DNA of 64,000 bases from an uncultured Bacilli bacterium (lineage in GTDB: Bacteria; Bacillota_I; Bacilli_A; RF39; UBA660). Below, piece by piece: positions 24,577 through 33,557 of this stretch. Both the position numbers and the translations under genes were made by a program. How positions within the stretch are numbered: the stretch's first letter is position 1; each line of letters begins with the position of its first letter. The DNA lies in NCBI GenBank assembly GCA_947628235.1, contig CANQZC010000002.1, positions 1 to 64,000 on the forward strand, given 5' to 3'. Under the pieces are notes generated by a model. The model saw nothing but the letters and a program-made list of their open reading frames with translations, did not search any database and was not told where the DNA came from.

Positions 24577-24865
24577 AAAAATTTATATTTCACTAAAAGT
24601 AGATACAATCTCCAAATTGGATACAGAATTCTCTTTTTTGGGGGTGTATTTTTTTTGTGACCTTTGTTAGACTTTTTTTAGGAAGGAGAAAAAATGGAAA
24701 AGTTTAAAAAGGCTAGTCGATAATAGTCTTTGCTTTGCTGCTGTTTCTAGTTAAAGTGACAGGTTTAAAAACAGGATTACATTATTTTGTTAAAGTATTG
24801 GCACCTGCCCATTTTTCTGCTATAGTTTCAAGATATTAAATAAAAAACATAAAGGAAGTGAAACA
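24577..24865 (+). other. Gap with a broken small membrane ORF
   Basis: This stretch holds no intact gene. It contains an AGGAGAAA-ATG start at 24694 that stops after nine codons and a second frame that looks like the rest of a small membrane protein (24723-24839). Confidence 0.5.
24694..24839 (+). pseudogene. Frameshifted small membrane protein remnant
   Basis: ATG 24694 with a GGAAGGAG site encodes MEKFKKASR and then stops. In another frame 24723-24836 encodes a hydrophobic segment (IVFALLLFLVKVTGLKTGL) and a tail ending VSRY before TAA. Joined, they would give a ~47-residue one-helix protein, so a single frameshift is likely. It sits just before the ABC/FtsX gene and may once have been a small transporter partner. 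Confidence 0.4.
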
Positions 24866-27265
24866 ATGATTGAAATCAAGAATGTATCTAAGACTTATCA
24901 TCCTAAACGGGGAAAAGCCGTAAAAGCGATTGACCATATTTCTTTAAATTTTAACGGAAATGGATTTGTTTTCATTACGGGAAAGAGTGGTTCTGGAAAA
25001 TCTACTTTATTAAATTTAATCGGTGGATTAGATAGTTATGACTCTGGAGATATTTGCATTTTAGGGAAAAGTAGTCGAGAGTTTACTTCTTCTCAATTTG
25101 ATTCCTACCGAAATACTTATGTAGGATTTGTTTTTCAAGAAGATAATCTATTAGAAGATTATAATGTTTATGAAAATATTTCTTTAGCCTTACAGTTACA
25201 GCAAAGAAAAAGTGAGGAAAACGAAATAGAACATTTACTTCAAAAATTAAATTTAAAAGATTTTGAAAAAAGAAAAGTAAATGAATTATCGAGAGGTCAA
25301 AAACAAAGAGTTGCTTTAGCACGCGCCCTTATTAAAAATCCGAAAATGATATTAGCAGATGAGCCAACTGGAAATCTAGATAGTAAAACAAGTGAGCAAG
25401 TATTTGATTTTTTAAAAGAAATTAGTAAAGAAAAACTAGTAATTGTAGTATCACATGATAAAAAGATGGCTCATCTTTATGGAGATAGAATTATTGAAAT
25501 AAAAGATGGACAAGTAATTAGTGATACCATTAAAAATCAAGAAACTATTGAAGAGAAAGACACCTATCATTCTAAGACTTCTAAATTACCATGGAAAGAA
25601 AGTTTTAAGCTTGGGATAGGTTTTTTAAAACATAAGAAAATAAGATTGATTATTACGACACTTTTTATGGCAGTATCGTTATTGTTCTTTAGTGTCCTTG
25701 ATACATTATCTAGTTATAATCTCAATTTAGCCCATTCTAAACTGTTGAAAGAAAAAGGAGAGAATTTTGTTCAGATTGAAAAATCTAAGGTTTCTGAATC
25801 TGGAGGTTATATTACGAAAGATCTTCAGCCTTTAAAAAAAGAAGAAGCAGAAATGATTCAAAGGAAAGTAAAAGATGGCAAACCTATTTTTCAACTTCAA
25901 AGTGGAGATATTTTTTCTGAGATTACAGATGTATTTCATATTGTGAACTTACCTTATGAAGGACTTTTTGTAGAATTTGTTGTGGACAATCCATTTGATT
26001 ATTTAAAAGAAGTTTCTTTGATTGGAAAAGTTCCTACCTCTTCTAAAGAGATTGTGATATCTAATTATATTGCTTTACTAATGATAGAGAATGGCGTTTT
26101 ATTAGCAAATTCAGATACCATATATCAACCAAAGAATTATCAGGATATTTTAAATCATACTTTTCGCTTGGGAGAAAAAGCAGAAGCAACCATTGTTGGT
26201 ATTATAGAATACGATTTAACCGAATATCAAAAGATAGAAGAAAAAAATTCTTCGCAGCCCAATTCTATGAGTAATCAAGATTACTTTACTTTAACAGAAT
26301 ATAATCGAAAGAAGCATAATGTTTATAATAAAGTTTTTGTTCGTGAAGATTTTATTGAGTATCTTCAATCCATCGAAAAAGATACGGTTAGTAGAGATTT
26401 CTCTTTTCAATTAACTTCTAAAGATTTTTCTATGACAAAACGAGGGTATGAACTTTCTTTCATAGATGATAATTTAAAATATTATGATGGAGAAAAATGG
26501 GTTACTGTAACTGATTTAGAACCTAACGAAATTGTTTTAAGTACCCATCAATTAGAAAGTTCTAATGGGATGGGATTAAGTGTTACTTTAGATGTTTTTG
26601 ATTCTTCCGAAACATTATTTCATCAATATCCAAATTTAAAAGTAGTTGGGGTAACGGAGGATGATACCTATTATGTATCTTCTCAACTTTTAGAAGATTA
26701 TATGAAAGAAGCAGTTCCAGAAACAGGAATCTTTATTTTAGAGAATCGTCAAAAGGAACTAAAAAAATGGATGGATCAATTTGATTTAAGAAGTGAAATT
26801 TCTTTAAAAAGTACCTATAGTGATGATATTTTGGAAGTGGTTCATACGGTAGAATTGTTAAAGAAAATAGCATACTATCTTGCTCTTTTCTTCTTCCTCT
26901 TTGCAGTGATTTTAATTTCTAATTTTATGGTTTCTAGTATAAGTCATCGAAAAAGAGAAATAGGTATTTTAAGATCTCTTGGAGCGCATCGTTTAGATGT
27001 TATGAAAGTCTTTTTATGGGAAGGAATCCTTTTATCTCTCTTTGCATTCCTTACGAGTTTTGGAGGACTAATTCTGGTAACCAATCTCCTCAATAAGGAA
27101 CTAGTAAGTAGTGGTATTTATTTCGTATTAACGCCATTTATCGTAACGATAAGACAGGCTATCGTCTTATTCCTTTTTGTTCATGGCATTGTCTTTTTCT
27201 CTAGTATTTTTCCAATTATTCATTTTACTAGAAAAAGGCCGATAGATATGATACAGGCAAATTAA
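24866..27265 (+). CDS. ABC transporter ATPase-FtsX permease fusion (MacB-like)
   Basis: The 799-residue protein fuses an ABC ATPase (1-~225; Walker A FITGKSGSGKST, signature LSRGQKQRVALARAL with Arg instead of the second Gly, Walker B MILADEPTGN, switch His in VSHD) to an FtsX/MacB permease. The permease has one helix near 262-282, a large outer domain (~290-660) and three C-terminal helices (about 670-790). Type VII (MacB-like) exporters use such parts to extrude peptides or lipoproteins or to signal bacitracin-like stress. Placement after a membrane XRE regulator suggests an inducible defence exporter. The gene ends within the second 41-bp repeat. Confidence 0.88.
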   Translation: MIEIKNVSKTYHPKRGKAVKAIDHISLNFNGNGFVFITGKSGSGKSTLLNLIGGLDSYDSGDICILGKSSREFTSSQFDSYRNTYVGFVFQEDNLLEDYNVYENISLALQLQQRKSEENEIEHLLQKLNLKDFEKRKVNELSRGQKQRVALARALIKNPKMILADEPTGNLDSKTSEQVFDFLKEISKEKLVIVVSHDKKMAHLYGDRIIEIKDGQVISDTIKNQETIEEKDTYHSKTSKLPWKESFKLGIGFLKHKKIRLIITTLFMAVSLLFFSVLDTLSSYNLNLAHSKLLKEKGENFVQIEKSKVSESGGYITKDLQPLKKEEAEMIQRKVKDGKPIFQLQSGDIFSEITDVFHIVNLPYEGLFVEFVVDNPFDYLKEVSLIGKVPTSSKEIVISNYIALLMIENGVLLANSDTIYQPKNYQDILNHTFRLGEKAEATIVGIIEYDLTEYQKIEEKNSSQPNSMSNQDYFTLTEYNRKKHNVYNKVFVREDFIEYLQSIEKDTVSRDFSFQLTSKDFSMTKRGYELSFIDDNLKYYDGEKWVTVTDLEPNEIVLSTHQLESSNGMGLSVTLDVFDSSETLFHQYPNLKVVGVTEDDTYYVSSQLLEDYMKEAVPETGIFILENRQKELKKWMDQFDLRSEISLKSTYSDDILEVVHTVELLKKIAYYLALFFFLFAVILISNFMVSSISHRKREIGILRSLGAHRLDVMKVFLWEGILLSLFAFLTSFGGLILVTNLLNKELVSSGIYFVLTPFIVTIRQAIVLFLFVHGIVFFSSIFPIIHFTRKRPIDMIQAN

Positions 27266-27304
27266 AAACTTCACATTTGTGAAGTCTTTTTTATAGTTTT
27301 AAAA
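27264..27304. repeat. 41-bp terminator repeat, copy 2
   Basis: Identical to 23653-23693. It begins in the stop codon of the ABC/FtsX gene, holds a bidirectional terminator, and reaches into the last codons of the convergent gene at 27291. It bounds a ~3.6-kb module on the right. Confidence 0.92.
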
Positions 27305-28103
27305 ACTTTTTATAATTTAAGTAAGCTTTTTCACTCTTCCAATAGTTACCATCTTCATCACGGAAGAAGTTTGTGATTGGGAAGATTGGTTTCTTTTTCT
27401 TCTTGGCAGCGGTTAATACTTCTACACTTTCAATTTCTTCTCTCTTTTGATTTTCTAGTTGTTCTGTTAGGGTAAATACTAATCCACCATTTCTAGCTCG
27501 ATTATCGAAGAGTTGGAAATTTCTTTTCCATAAATAACTTCCTGTTTCGGAATATTCATTAATAGGAACACCATTACTACTTAATTTTTCTTGGAATTCT
27601 CGCCACTCATAGATTACCGAAATTTCTCTACTTAATAATTCTTTTCCATGTTTCGCAACATACTGATAGTAAGCAACATCTTCATCAGTAGTGTTTGTTT
27701 CTTTTTCCATCGTCTCTTTAATACTATCTGTTATTTTGGCAGCAGAGATACGATATTTTTTATTTCCAACAGGCATTCTTACAATGAGAGTGTCTTTCTT
27801 ATTTTCTTTTTTAATTACTTGAAATTCGATAGGGACAACGGCAACGGCTTCTAATAAACTATATGGGTCTGTAGGAGTACTTAATTCTAATGCGAATGGT
27901 ACTTCAAAAGCATCTTTAGAAATTCCTAATTTTTCTTGAAATAATCGGTTTAAGAACATATCTCGACTAATCCAGTTCTTGGTGTGTTCATAAATAATGC
28001 GGTATTCTTCTTTGTTAAGGAAAGAGTCGAGGGGCTCAAAACCGTCTAAAAATTGGTCTAAAGTAGGCATTGCCATGGTTAGGTTTTTAGTTATCATGTC
28101 CAT
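27291..28103 (-). CDS. Uncharacterised soluble protein
   Basis: This protein of about 270 residues has no motif I recognise. It is soluble, with N-terminal TMAMPTLDQFLDGFEPLDSF and a C-terminal KKKKKPIFPITNFFRDEDGNYWKSEKAY segment that looks like a small basic, aromatic domain. Start 28103 is chosen because GGGGTGAG lies 5 bases upstream and the alternative GTG (28112) is part of it. It is convergent with the ABC/FtsX module; its 3' end is duplicated in the 41-bp repeat at 23653, suggesting it once faced the lipoprotein gene at 22990. Confidence 0.5.
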   Translation of the reverse strand: MDMITKNLTMAMPTLDQFLDGFEPLDSFLNKEEYRIIYEHTKNWISRDMFLNRLFQEKLGISKDAFEVPFALELSTPTDPYSLLEAVAVVPIEFQVIKKENKKDTLIVRMPVGNKKYRISAAKITDSIKETMEKETNTTDEDVAYYQYVAKHGKELLSREISVIYEWREFQEKLSSNGVPINEYSETGSYLWKRNFQLFDNRARNGGLVFTLTEQLENQKREEIESVEVLTAAKKKKKPIFPITNFFRDEDGNYWKSEKAYLNYKKFLKL

Positions 28104-28194
28104 TACACTCACCCCATTTTATTCAATTTAAGTATAACTTTTTTACCTAGAAAAGTCAATGGAAGAAAGGCGTCTTGACAATCGGGTGTGTAAA

Positions 28195-29244
28195 CTAAAA
28201 TTTCCCTAAGATAGAAATACTAGTAAGGAGGGGATAAAGATTTGTTCCAACACAATTTTCTAAGGAAGAGAGGATAACTTTTTTTGCATCTCCATACGCA
28301 TGAATGACTTGGGTGGGAGAGAGTGCTAGTAAGATATGTCCTTTCTTATGGAGAAGGAGAGGGTATTTTAAAGTACTTAGAATTTCTTTTTTTTCTAATT
28401 CTGTTTTTCCTTTTAGATCGATTTTCTTTCTTCCTACTACTTTTTCTTGCTGTTCTGTATCTCTTGGAAAGGTAAATCCAAATACTTGAAAGATAGATTG
28501 AATGAGAAAAGAACAATCTACTCCATTTTCAATTGCCCCCCAGTAGTAGGGAATCCCTAAATATTCTTTAGCGAGTTCTAAAATATTTACTCTGGTATAG
28601 GGAAGGTATCCTATATGGGCATATTCTTTACTAATATTATGAATTGTGATTCCTTCTTTGGTAGGGAGTAATGCTTCATAATAGGTATCATGAATTCCTA
28701 AGAGAGGAAGTTTTGTTCCTAAGTCGATAAAGGTATTTAAGTATGGAATGAGTGGTTTTGTAATAATAATATATTTAGAAGGTTCTTCAAATAAGAGACG
28801 ATCTTGAGAAGAAATGGGAAGAATTTCTTCTTTTTTAATCCAACCCCGATAGAAAGGACTTTGGACATAGTTCCACTTTTTATCAAGACTTTCATGAAGA
28901 ATGAGAAGAGGGGTAGAAAGGGGGATAACCGTGGCAATATTTTCTTCTACAATAGCGGAGAGAAAAAAATGTTCTTCGGTTGGATAATATTTTAAAGTAC
29001 CGCGTTTAATCGCAATCGCACTTTCTCTTATTCCTTCTTCTGGAATATGAAGAATGTTTCGATTCTCTAAAATTTCTTTAGAAAGGGGTAAATTTAATTT
29101 TTTCTCTGTTTTAAAATATTCTAAAATTTCTTTTCTCGAAAAGGTTGTAGGGAAATTTTTAAGACGTACTAAAGATTCTTCTTCTAACTGCATTCTTGTA
29201 TTTTCTCGTTCAATTTCTGAAGGAGATAAAATCACTGAATTCAT
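28195..29244 (-). CDS. NlpC/P60 peptidase with SH3-like domains (YkfC-like)
   Basis: The 349-residue protein has two bacterial SH3-like regions (about 60-215), then an NlpC/P60 domain: YYWGAIENGVDCSF with catalytic Cys 244, then KKGHILLAL with the catalytic His, then VIHAYG. This order matches YkfC-type gamma-D-glutamyl-L-diamino acid endopeptidases, which trim murein peptides taken up by the cell. There is no signal peptide, consistent with cytoplasmic recycling. GAGGAA is the ribosome site. Neighbours give no pathway support. Confidence 0.82.
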   Translation of the reverse strand: MNSVILSPSEIERENTRMQLEEESLVRLKNFPTTFSRKEILEYFKTEKKLNLPLSKEILENRNILHIPEEGIRESAIAIKRGTLKYYPTEEHFFLSAIVEENIATVIPLSTPLLILHESLDKKWNYVQSPFYRGWIKKEEILPISSQDRLLFEEPSKYIIITKPLIPYLNTFIDLGTKLPLLGIHDTYYEALLPTKEGITIHNISKEYAHIGYLPYTRVNILELAKEYLGIPYYWGAIENGVDCSFLIQSIFQVFGFTFPRDTEQQEKVVGRKKIDLKGKTELEKKEILSTLKYPLLLHKKGHILLALSPTQVIHAYGDAKKVILSSLENCVGTNLYPLLTSISILGKF

Positions 29245-29338
29245 AGTTCCTCTTTTCTAATAAAAAATATGAAAAAAAATGAAAAAAATGTCTAACTCTT
29301 TTTGTTTTCGTGTATAATGAAATTAGAGGTGACGCCTT

Positions 29339-29812
29339 ATGGATTCCATCTTAGAACTAGAAGAAATGAATCAAATCTCGTCTCTTACATCTCTTTTAGG
29401 AGATTTAATTGAACAGTTTAATAAAACAAAAGAAGAATTAAAAAAGACGACTTTAAGTGCGCAGATAGAACTACTAACTAGTCGTCTACATCGTTTAAAA
29501 ATATCTATTATCGAAGTGAAAAGGGAATTAGATAGAATTTGTATTCCTAAAGAAGCCTCTTTATTAGAAGGAAAGTTAAAAGATGTTTTATCTTATTCGT
29601 TAAAACCATATCGTGGTGGGGAAGAAGGTTCGGAAGGAATGGAGTCTTTTTCTTGGAAAGATCATGAACAGTTAGAAAAGGAAAAAAAGGAAAACTTACA
29701 AAGTCTTCCTAGTGCAGAAGAAAGTAGTTCTTTAGAACTTCTTTATCAAGATTATGAAAAGCGATTTTCTTCCTTTATAGGAGAAGAAAAAAAAGCGAGT
29801 CGAATGCGTTAA
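29339..29812 (+). CDS. Uncharacterised coiled-coil protein
   Basis: The 157-residue protein has an N-terminal ~70-residue coiled coil (MNQISSLTSLLGDLIEQF, then LTSRLHRLKISIIEVKREL) and an acidic Ser/Glu/Lys-rich C-terminus. There is no signal peptide or known domain. AGAGGTGA is the ribosome site and TATAAT at 29313-29318 the probable -10. The terminator hairpin GCGAGTC/GACTCGT contains its stop codon and also serves the convergent RNase R gene. Confidence 0.5.
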   Translation: MDSILELEEMNQISSLTSLLGDLIEQFNKTKEELKKTTLSAQIELLTSRLHRLKISIIEVKRELDRICIPKEASLLEGKLKDVLSYSLKPYRGGEEGSEGMESFSWKDHEQLEKEKKENLQSLPSAEESSSLELLYQDYEKRFSSFIGEEKKASRMR

Positions 29813-29824
29813 TGACTCGTTTTT

Positions 29825-31987
29825 TTAGGCTCCTTTTTTGACATATGTTTTTTCTCTTTTGGAAGCGAGAGAAAATCTAATTTTATGGGTTTCTAAGTTG
29901 ACTTCTTCTAATCGTACTTGAATAAAATCACCGATACGAAGTCTTCGATTGGTAGCTTTTTCTACTAAAGTAGTTCCATGCCATAGTTCATATCCTAAAT
30001 CGAGTAATTCTTGAGTAGAAAGTGTTCCTGTTACATAATCTTTGGTTTTGACAATGACATGATTTTTACTGATATAGGTAATCATTCCTAAGAATTCTTC
30101 TCCCTCTTTATCCTTCATAAACTGCGCTAATTTATAACTAGTAATTTCTTGATCGGTAGAGTCAGCAATCTTTTCTACCATGGTAGTATGTTTACAGACT
30201 TCAATCATTTTCTGTCTCTCTACTTCAGGATCTAAAATATGTCGATTATTAGATTCATAAGTATTGATATTATAATGAGTCTGTAAGTCAGAATATCTTC
30301 GAATAGGAGAAGTAAAATGAGTATAGTGAGAAAGCGCTAAACCAAAATGACCTAAATTTTCAATACTGTATTTGGCCTTGGAAAGACCACGAATTAAGAT
30401 ATCAGAGATGGCTGGGTAAGCATCTAATCCCGATAAAGATTCTAATAATTCTTGAAATTCTTTTGGATTTTCATAGTTTTTATTTTCTAGAGAATATCCA
30501 CTTTCAATTAAGTAAGTTAAAACTTCTCGAATTCTTGCTTTATCAGGAAGTCCATGAATTCGATAGATATAAGGTAAATGTTCTTCTTCTAAATGAAGAT
30601 CACTAGAGTAATTCGCAACAGCTTCATTAGCTACTAACATGAAATTTTCAATGAGTTTTTCAGAGACGCCTCGTTTGATAGGGGTAATATGGGTCGGAAG
30701 TCCTTTTTCATCCGTATGAATAATAAAATCTTTATCCCCAAAAGTAATATATCCTCGTTGATGCTTTTTTCGATCTAAAATAGAAGATAATTGAAACATT
30801 CTTTTTAGGGTAGGAATAAATGATTCATATCCTTCTACCATTTTTCCTTCTTCAAAGATTTGATTGACATCTTCATAAGCCATCTTCTTCTTTGAACAGA
30901 TGATACTAGGAAAGACACGATAAGAAAGAATTTTTCCTTCGGGAGTAATTTCTAATTCACAAGATTTAGTAAGTCTATCAACATAAGGATTTAACGAACA
31001 AATTCCATTCGATAAACGCGATGGTAACATCGGGAATACTAAGTTTAAAAAGTAGTAACTATGTCCTCTCTTAAAGGCTTCTTGTTGTAGTTTAGAACCT
31101 TCTTTGACATAGTGACTAACATCGGCAATATGAACTCCTAATAGGAAGTTTCCTCGTTCATTGATTTCTAAGGAAATAGCATCATCTAAGTCTTTTGATT
31201 TTCTTCCATCGATTGTAAATATTTCTTTTTTTCGAAGATCAACTCTTCCTTTTTGAAGCTCTTCTTGAATTTCATCCGCGGAGACAAAGAGTGGGATTTG
31301 TTCTGCTTCTTCTAAAACATCTTCCGGAAATTCAATATGAATTCCATGCGAAGCAGCAATCGTTTTCACATCGAGATTCACATCCTCTTTATGACCTACC
31401 ATGCAGATAATATCGCCATGGAAGTTTCCATTATGATTGATAGTATCAATTTCAACAAAGAAGCGATCGCCATCTTGAAGAGAATCTCTATCTTTCTTCG
31501 AAAGAGAAACACGGAAAGAAAAAGGACTATTGTAAGGACGAATGATTTTTCTTCCATTTTTCTTGCGACATTCAAAAATAATGGTATTATTTTGTCTTTT
31601 TAAGATTTGATCAATAATCGATTTATTTTCTCCTAGTTCAATAAAGGCATTTCTTTTGACAACGACAATATCCCCTTTTAGGGCACCATTTAAATGGTCC
31701 TCAGGGACATATACCATATTTCTACCAACAAGGACAAACGGGCGATGACGACAGTCATATCTGACTTCTCCTACCGCTAACGCATTATCTTTTGGGAATG
31801 GTATGTATTCCTGATGATCAGTTAAATAAATCTTCCCTTGTAGTTGTAAACTTTCTAGGGCACTTTTTAAAGTAGGAAGAGAATCTTCTTCTAAAGAAAG
31901 TGCTTGTTCTATTTCCTCGAAAGTCCATTTTTTGTCTTCTTTTTGTAATAAAAGTTCTATTTTCTTTTCTAACTTAGCCAAACTCAT
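29825..31987 (-). CDS. rnr: Ribonuclease R
   Basis: The 720-residue protein has the RNase R layout: an N-terminal winged helix (KLEKKIELLLQKEDKKWTF), two cold-shock domains (LAVGEVRYDCRHRPFVLVG), the RNB catalytic domain with the Asp cluster IDGRKSKDLDDAISLE and HYTHFTSPIRRYSDL, and a C-terminal S1 domain ending in a short basic tail. It degrades structured RNA 3' to 5' and takes part in rRNA turnover and trans-translation. Start 31987 is set by AGGAGGG; the longer open frame upstream has no ribosome site. A CGTATAATG promoter lies just upstream on the minus strand. Confidence 0.95.
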   Translation of the reverse strand: MSLAKLEKKIELLLQKEDKKWTFEEIEQALSLEEDSLPTLKSALESLQLQGKIYLTDHQEYIPFPKDNALAVGEVRYDCRHRPFVLVGRNMVYVPEDHLNGALKGDIVVVKRNAFIELGENKSIIDQILKRQNNTIIFECRKKNGRKIIRPYNSPFSFRVSLSKKDRDSLQDGDRFFVEIDTINHNGNFHGDIICMVGHKEDVNLDVKTIAASHGIHIEFPEDVLEEAEQIPLFVSADEIQEELQKGRVDLRKKEIFTIDGRKSKDLDDAISLEINERGNFLLGVHIADVSHYVKEGSKLQQEAFKRGHSYYFLNLVFPMLPSRLSNGICSLNPYVDRLTKSCELEITPEGKILSYRVFPSIICSKKKMAYEDVNQIFEEGKMVEGYESFIPTLKRMFQLSSILDRKKHQRGYITFGDKDFIIHTDEKGLPTHITPIKRGVSEKLIENFMLVANEAVANYSSDLHLEEEHLPYIYRIHGLPDKARIREVLTYLIESGYSLENKNYENPKEFQELLESLSGLDAYPAISDILIRGLSKAKYSIENLGHFGLALSHYTHFTSPIRRYSDLQTHYNINTYESNNRHILDPEVERQKMIEVCKHTTMVEKIADSTDQEITSYKLAQFMKDKEGEEFLGMITYISKNHVIVKTKDYVTGTLSTQELLDLGYELWHGTTLVEKATNRRLRIGDFIQVRLEEVNLETHKIRFSLASKREKTYVKKGA

Positions 31988-32040
31988 CACCCTCCTATTT
32001 TCATTATACGAGAAATTGAATTTTAAGTAAATAGAGGAAT

Positions 32041-32069
32041 TTGACATCTCCTCTAATTTTTGATAAAAT
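32041..32069 (+). promoter_or_regulatory. Consensus promoter upstream of the TPR gene
   Basis: TTGACA (32041-32046), a 17-base spacer and TAAAAT (32064-32069) with a TGA extension: the strongest promoter seen in the window. TTTGACA and TGTCAAA (32040-32046 and 32081-32087) form a 7-bp dyad around it. Confidence 0.85.
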
Positions 32070-32075
32070 AACCCG

Positions 32076-32168
32076 CGGTTTGTCAAAAAAGGGGAGAAGT
32101 AGAACAGGTAGAAAGTGATCAAGGTTCCCTGTTCTTTTCATGTGAAAAAATAAAAGATAGGTGATGAT
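32076..32168 (+). ncRNA. Leader or small RNA with terminator hairpin
   Basis: The transcript from the promoter at 32041-32069 would begin near 32076. It contains a hairpin with 8-bp arms AGAACAGG/CCTGTTCT (32101-32108, 32128-32135) followed by TTTT, 30 bases before the next start codon. This could end a ~63-nt small RNA or act as an attenuator of the TPR gene. No known riboswitch consensus is recognised. Confidence 0.45.
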
Positions 32169-33530
32169 ATGCAAAAACCAAAAGAGAAACCGTCAGCAGA
32201 AGAAATCTATGAACAGGCCTCTCATCTTCTAGAACAAGGAGAAGATATAGAGTCTTTAGAACAAGCTAGAACTCTTTTTTTGCGCAGTATCGAAAATGGA
32301 TATTCCTATGATGCTAAATTAGAATCGTCAGTAGGAAATTTAGAATTACGAGAGATAGAAATGTTAAAAGGAGAAAATAAACAAGCAGATATCGCTAATC
32401 ATGTATTAAGTGCGAAAATGCATTTTTATGCTTCTTTAACATTAGACGCAACCGAAAGAAGTGCTCATTATGGATTATATCGAGTAGCGGTTTTAGAAGG
32501 CGATTATGAAGAAGCTATCGATCATTTAAAAGAATATGATAAGGAAGGATATGATTTTTCTTTAGTCTATGATCTTTTAGAGCGACTCTATGGAAAACCA
32601 ATCTTAAAACCATCGACAAAAGGCGAATGCTTACAGGATGCTGAAATTACTTATATGCCAATTCTTCAAAATTATCGTTTAGCGAAAGAATCTTTAGAAA
32701 ATCATGTATTAAATAGAGTTGTAAGACATCTAGAGGTCTGTGATACTTTAGCGCGAAAAAAGAATATTCCGGTAGACTTTTCTACGACCTTACATCTTTC
32801 TAGAGAGTTATTTGAAAAAAGTAAAGAAAGTCAAAAAAGAGAATTACGAAATCTATATGCGAAAGATTCTCATATTGGGAATCGAATGTTAATTTCTCAA
32901 AAACTTTTAGGACTAGATGCTACTGATGTAGAAAGTCATTTCTTATTTATGGATTCTTATCTAGACTTAAAAGTATATACACCATTAATTGAAGAATGTA
33001 ATTTAATTAGTAAACTTCCTAAGACGAAAGAACAAGAAGAAATGTTAAAACAATATCAAAAGTTATTAGCAGAAAAACAACTAGAATACGATTGTTCTCC
33101 AGAATTAGATTACTTATTAGAAGAAGGAAAAAAGTTAGAATCGTTAGGTCAATTGGAAGAAGCAATTACTCATTATCAATATGGATATCAAAAGTTAGGA
33201 GTTCCTTATTTTAAATTATGTATTGCTCGTATTTGTGCCAAAATAGGAGACTATGAACAAGCAATTTCTTTTTCCAAAGATTATCTACAAGAAGGATATT
33301 TCTATTTTGTTCAAGCAGCTACCTTCCTATATAAAACATATCGTCAAACAGGAAATATGGATATGGCGATGCATGTGGCAATTGAATGTTATAAGAAATC
33401 TAGAATGCGAGAAAGAGGATTTTCTCTTTCGCAATGGATGAATCAGTTAGAGATGCAATTTGCTTCTCCTGAGGTAAAAGGGGAAGAAGATAGTCTCCAT
33501 GCTACTTACCAATATCGTATTAGTGAATAA
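32169..33530 (+). CDS. TPR-repeat protein
   Basis: The 453-residue soluble protein is built of helical repeats of TPR type (EEIYEQASHLLEQGEDIE, HYGLYRVAVLEGDYEEAIDHL, GKKLESLGQLEEAITHYQYGY, CARIGDYEQAISFSKDYL-like segments). There is no catalytic motif, signal peptide or membrane segment. It probably serves as a protein-binding scaffold; the partner is unknown. It is driven by a strong promoter with a hairpin-containing leader and ends at a bidirectional terminator shared with phosphoketolase. Confidence 0.65.
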   Translation: MQKPKEKPSAEEIYEQASHLLEQGEDIESLEQARTLFLRSIENGYSYDAKLESSVGNLELREIEMLKGENKQADIANHVLSAKMHFYASLTLDATERSAHYGLYRVAVLEGDYEEAIDHLKEYDKEGYDFSLVYDLLERLYGKPILKPSTKGECLQDAEITYMPILQNYRLAKESLENHVLNRVVRHLEVCDTLARKKNIPVDFSTTLHLSRELFEKSKESQKRELRNLYAKDSHIGNRMLISQKLLGLDATDVESHFLFMDSYLDLKVYTPLIEECNLISKLPKTKEQEEMLKQYQKLLAEKQLEYDCSPELDYLLEEGKKLESLGQLEEAITHYQYGYQKLGVPYFKLCIARICAKIGDYEQAISFSKDYLQEGYFYFVQAATFLYKTYRQTGNMDMAMHVAIECYKKSRMRERGFSLSQWMNQLEMQFASPEVKGEEDSLHATYQYRISE

Positions 33531-33557
33531 AAAAAGAAAGTGTAAGCTTTCTTTTTT
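33531..33557. terminator. Bidirectional terminator between the TPR and phosphoketolase genes
   Basis: AAAAAGAAAG pairs with CTTTCTTTTT around a 6-base loop; it lies between two convergent stop codons. Confidence 0.8.

Noticed and set aside
32064-32100. T-box riboswitch suspected from an ACCGCGG-like sequence
   Set aside because: The match is partly upstream of the transcription start and there is no specifier loop or full T-box consensus.
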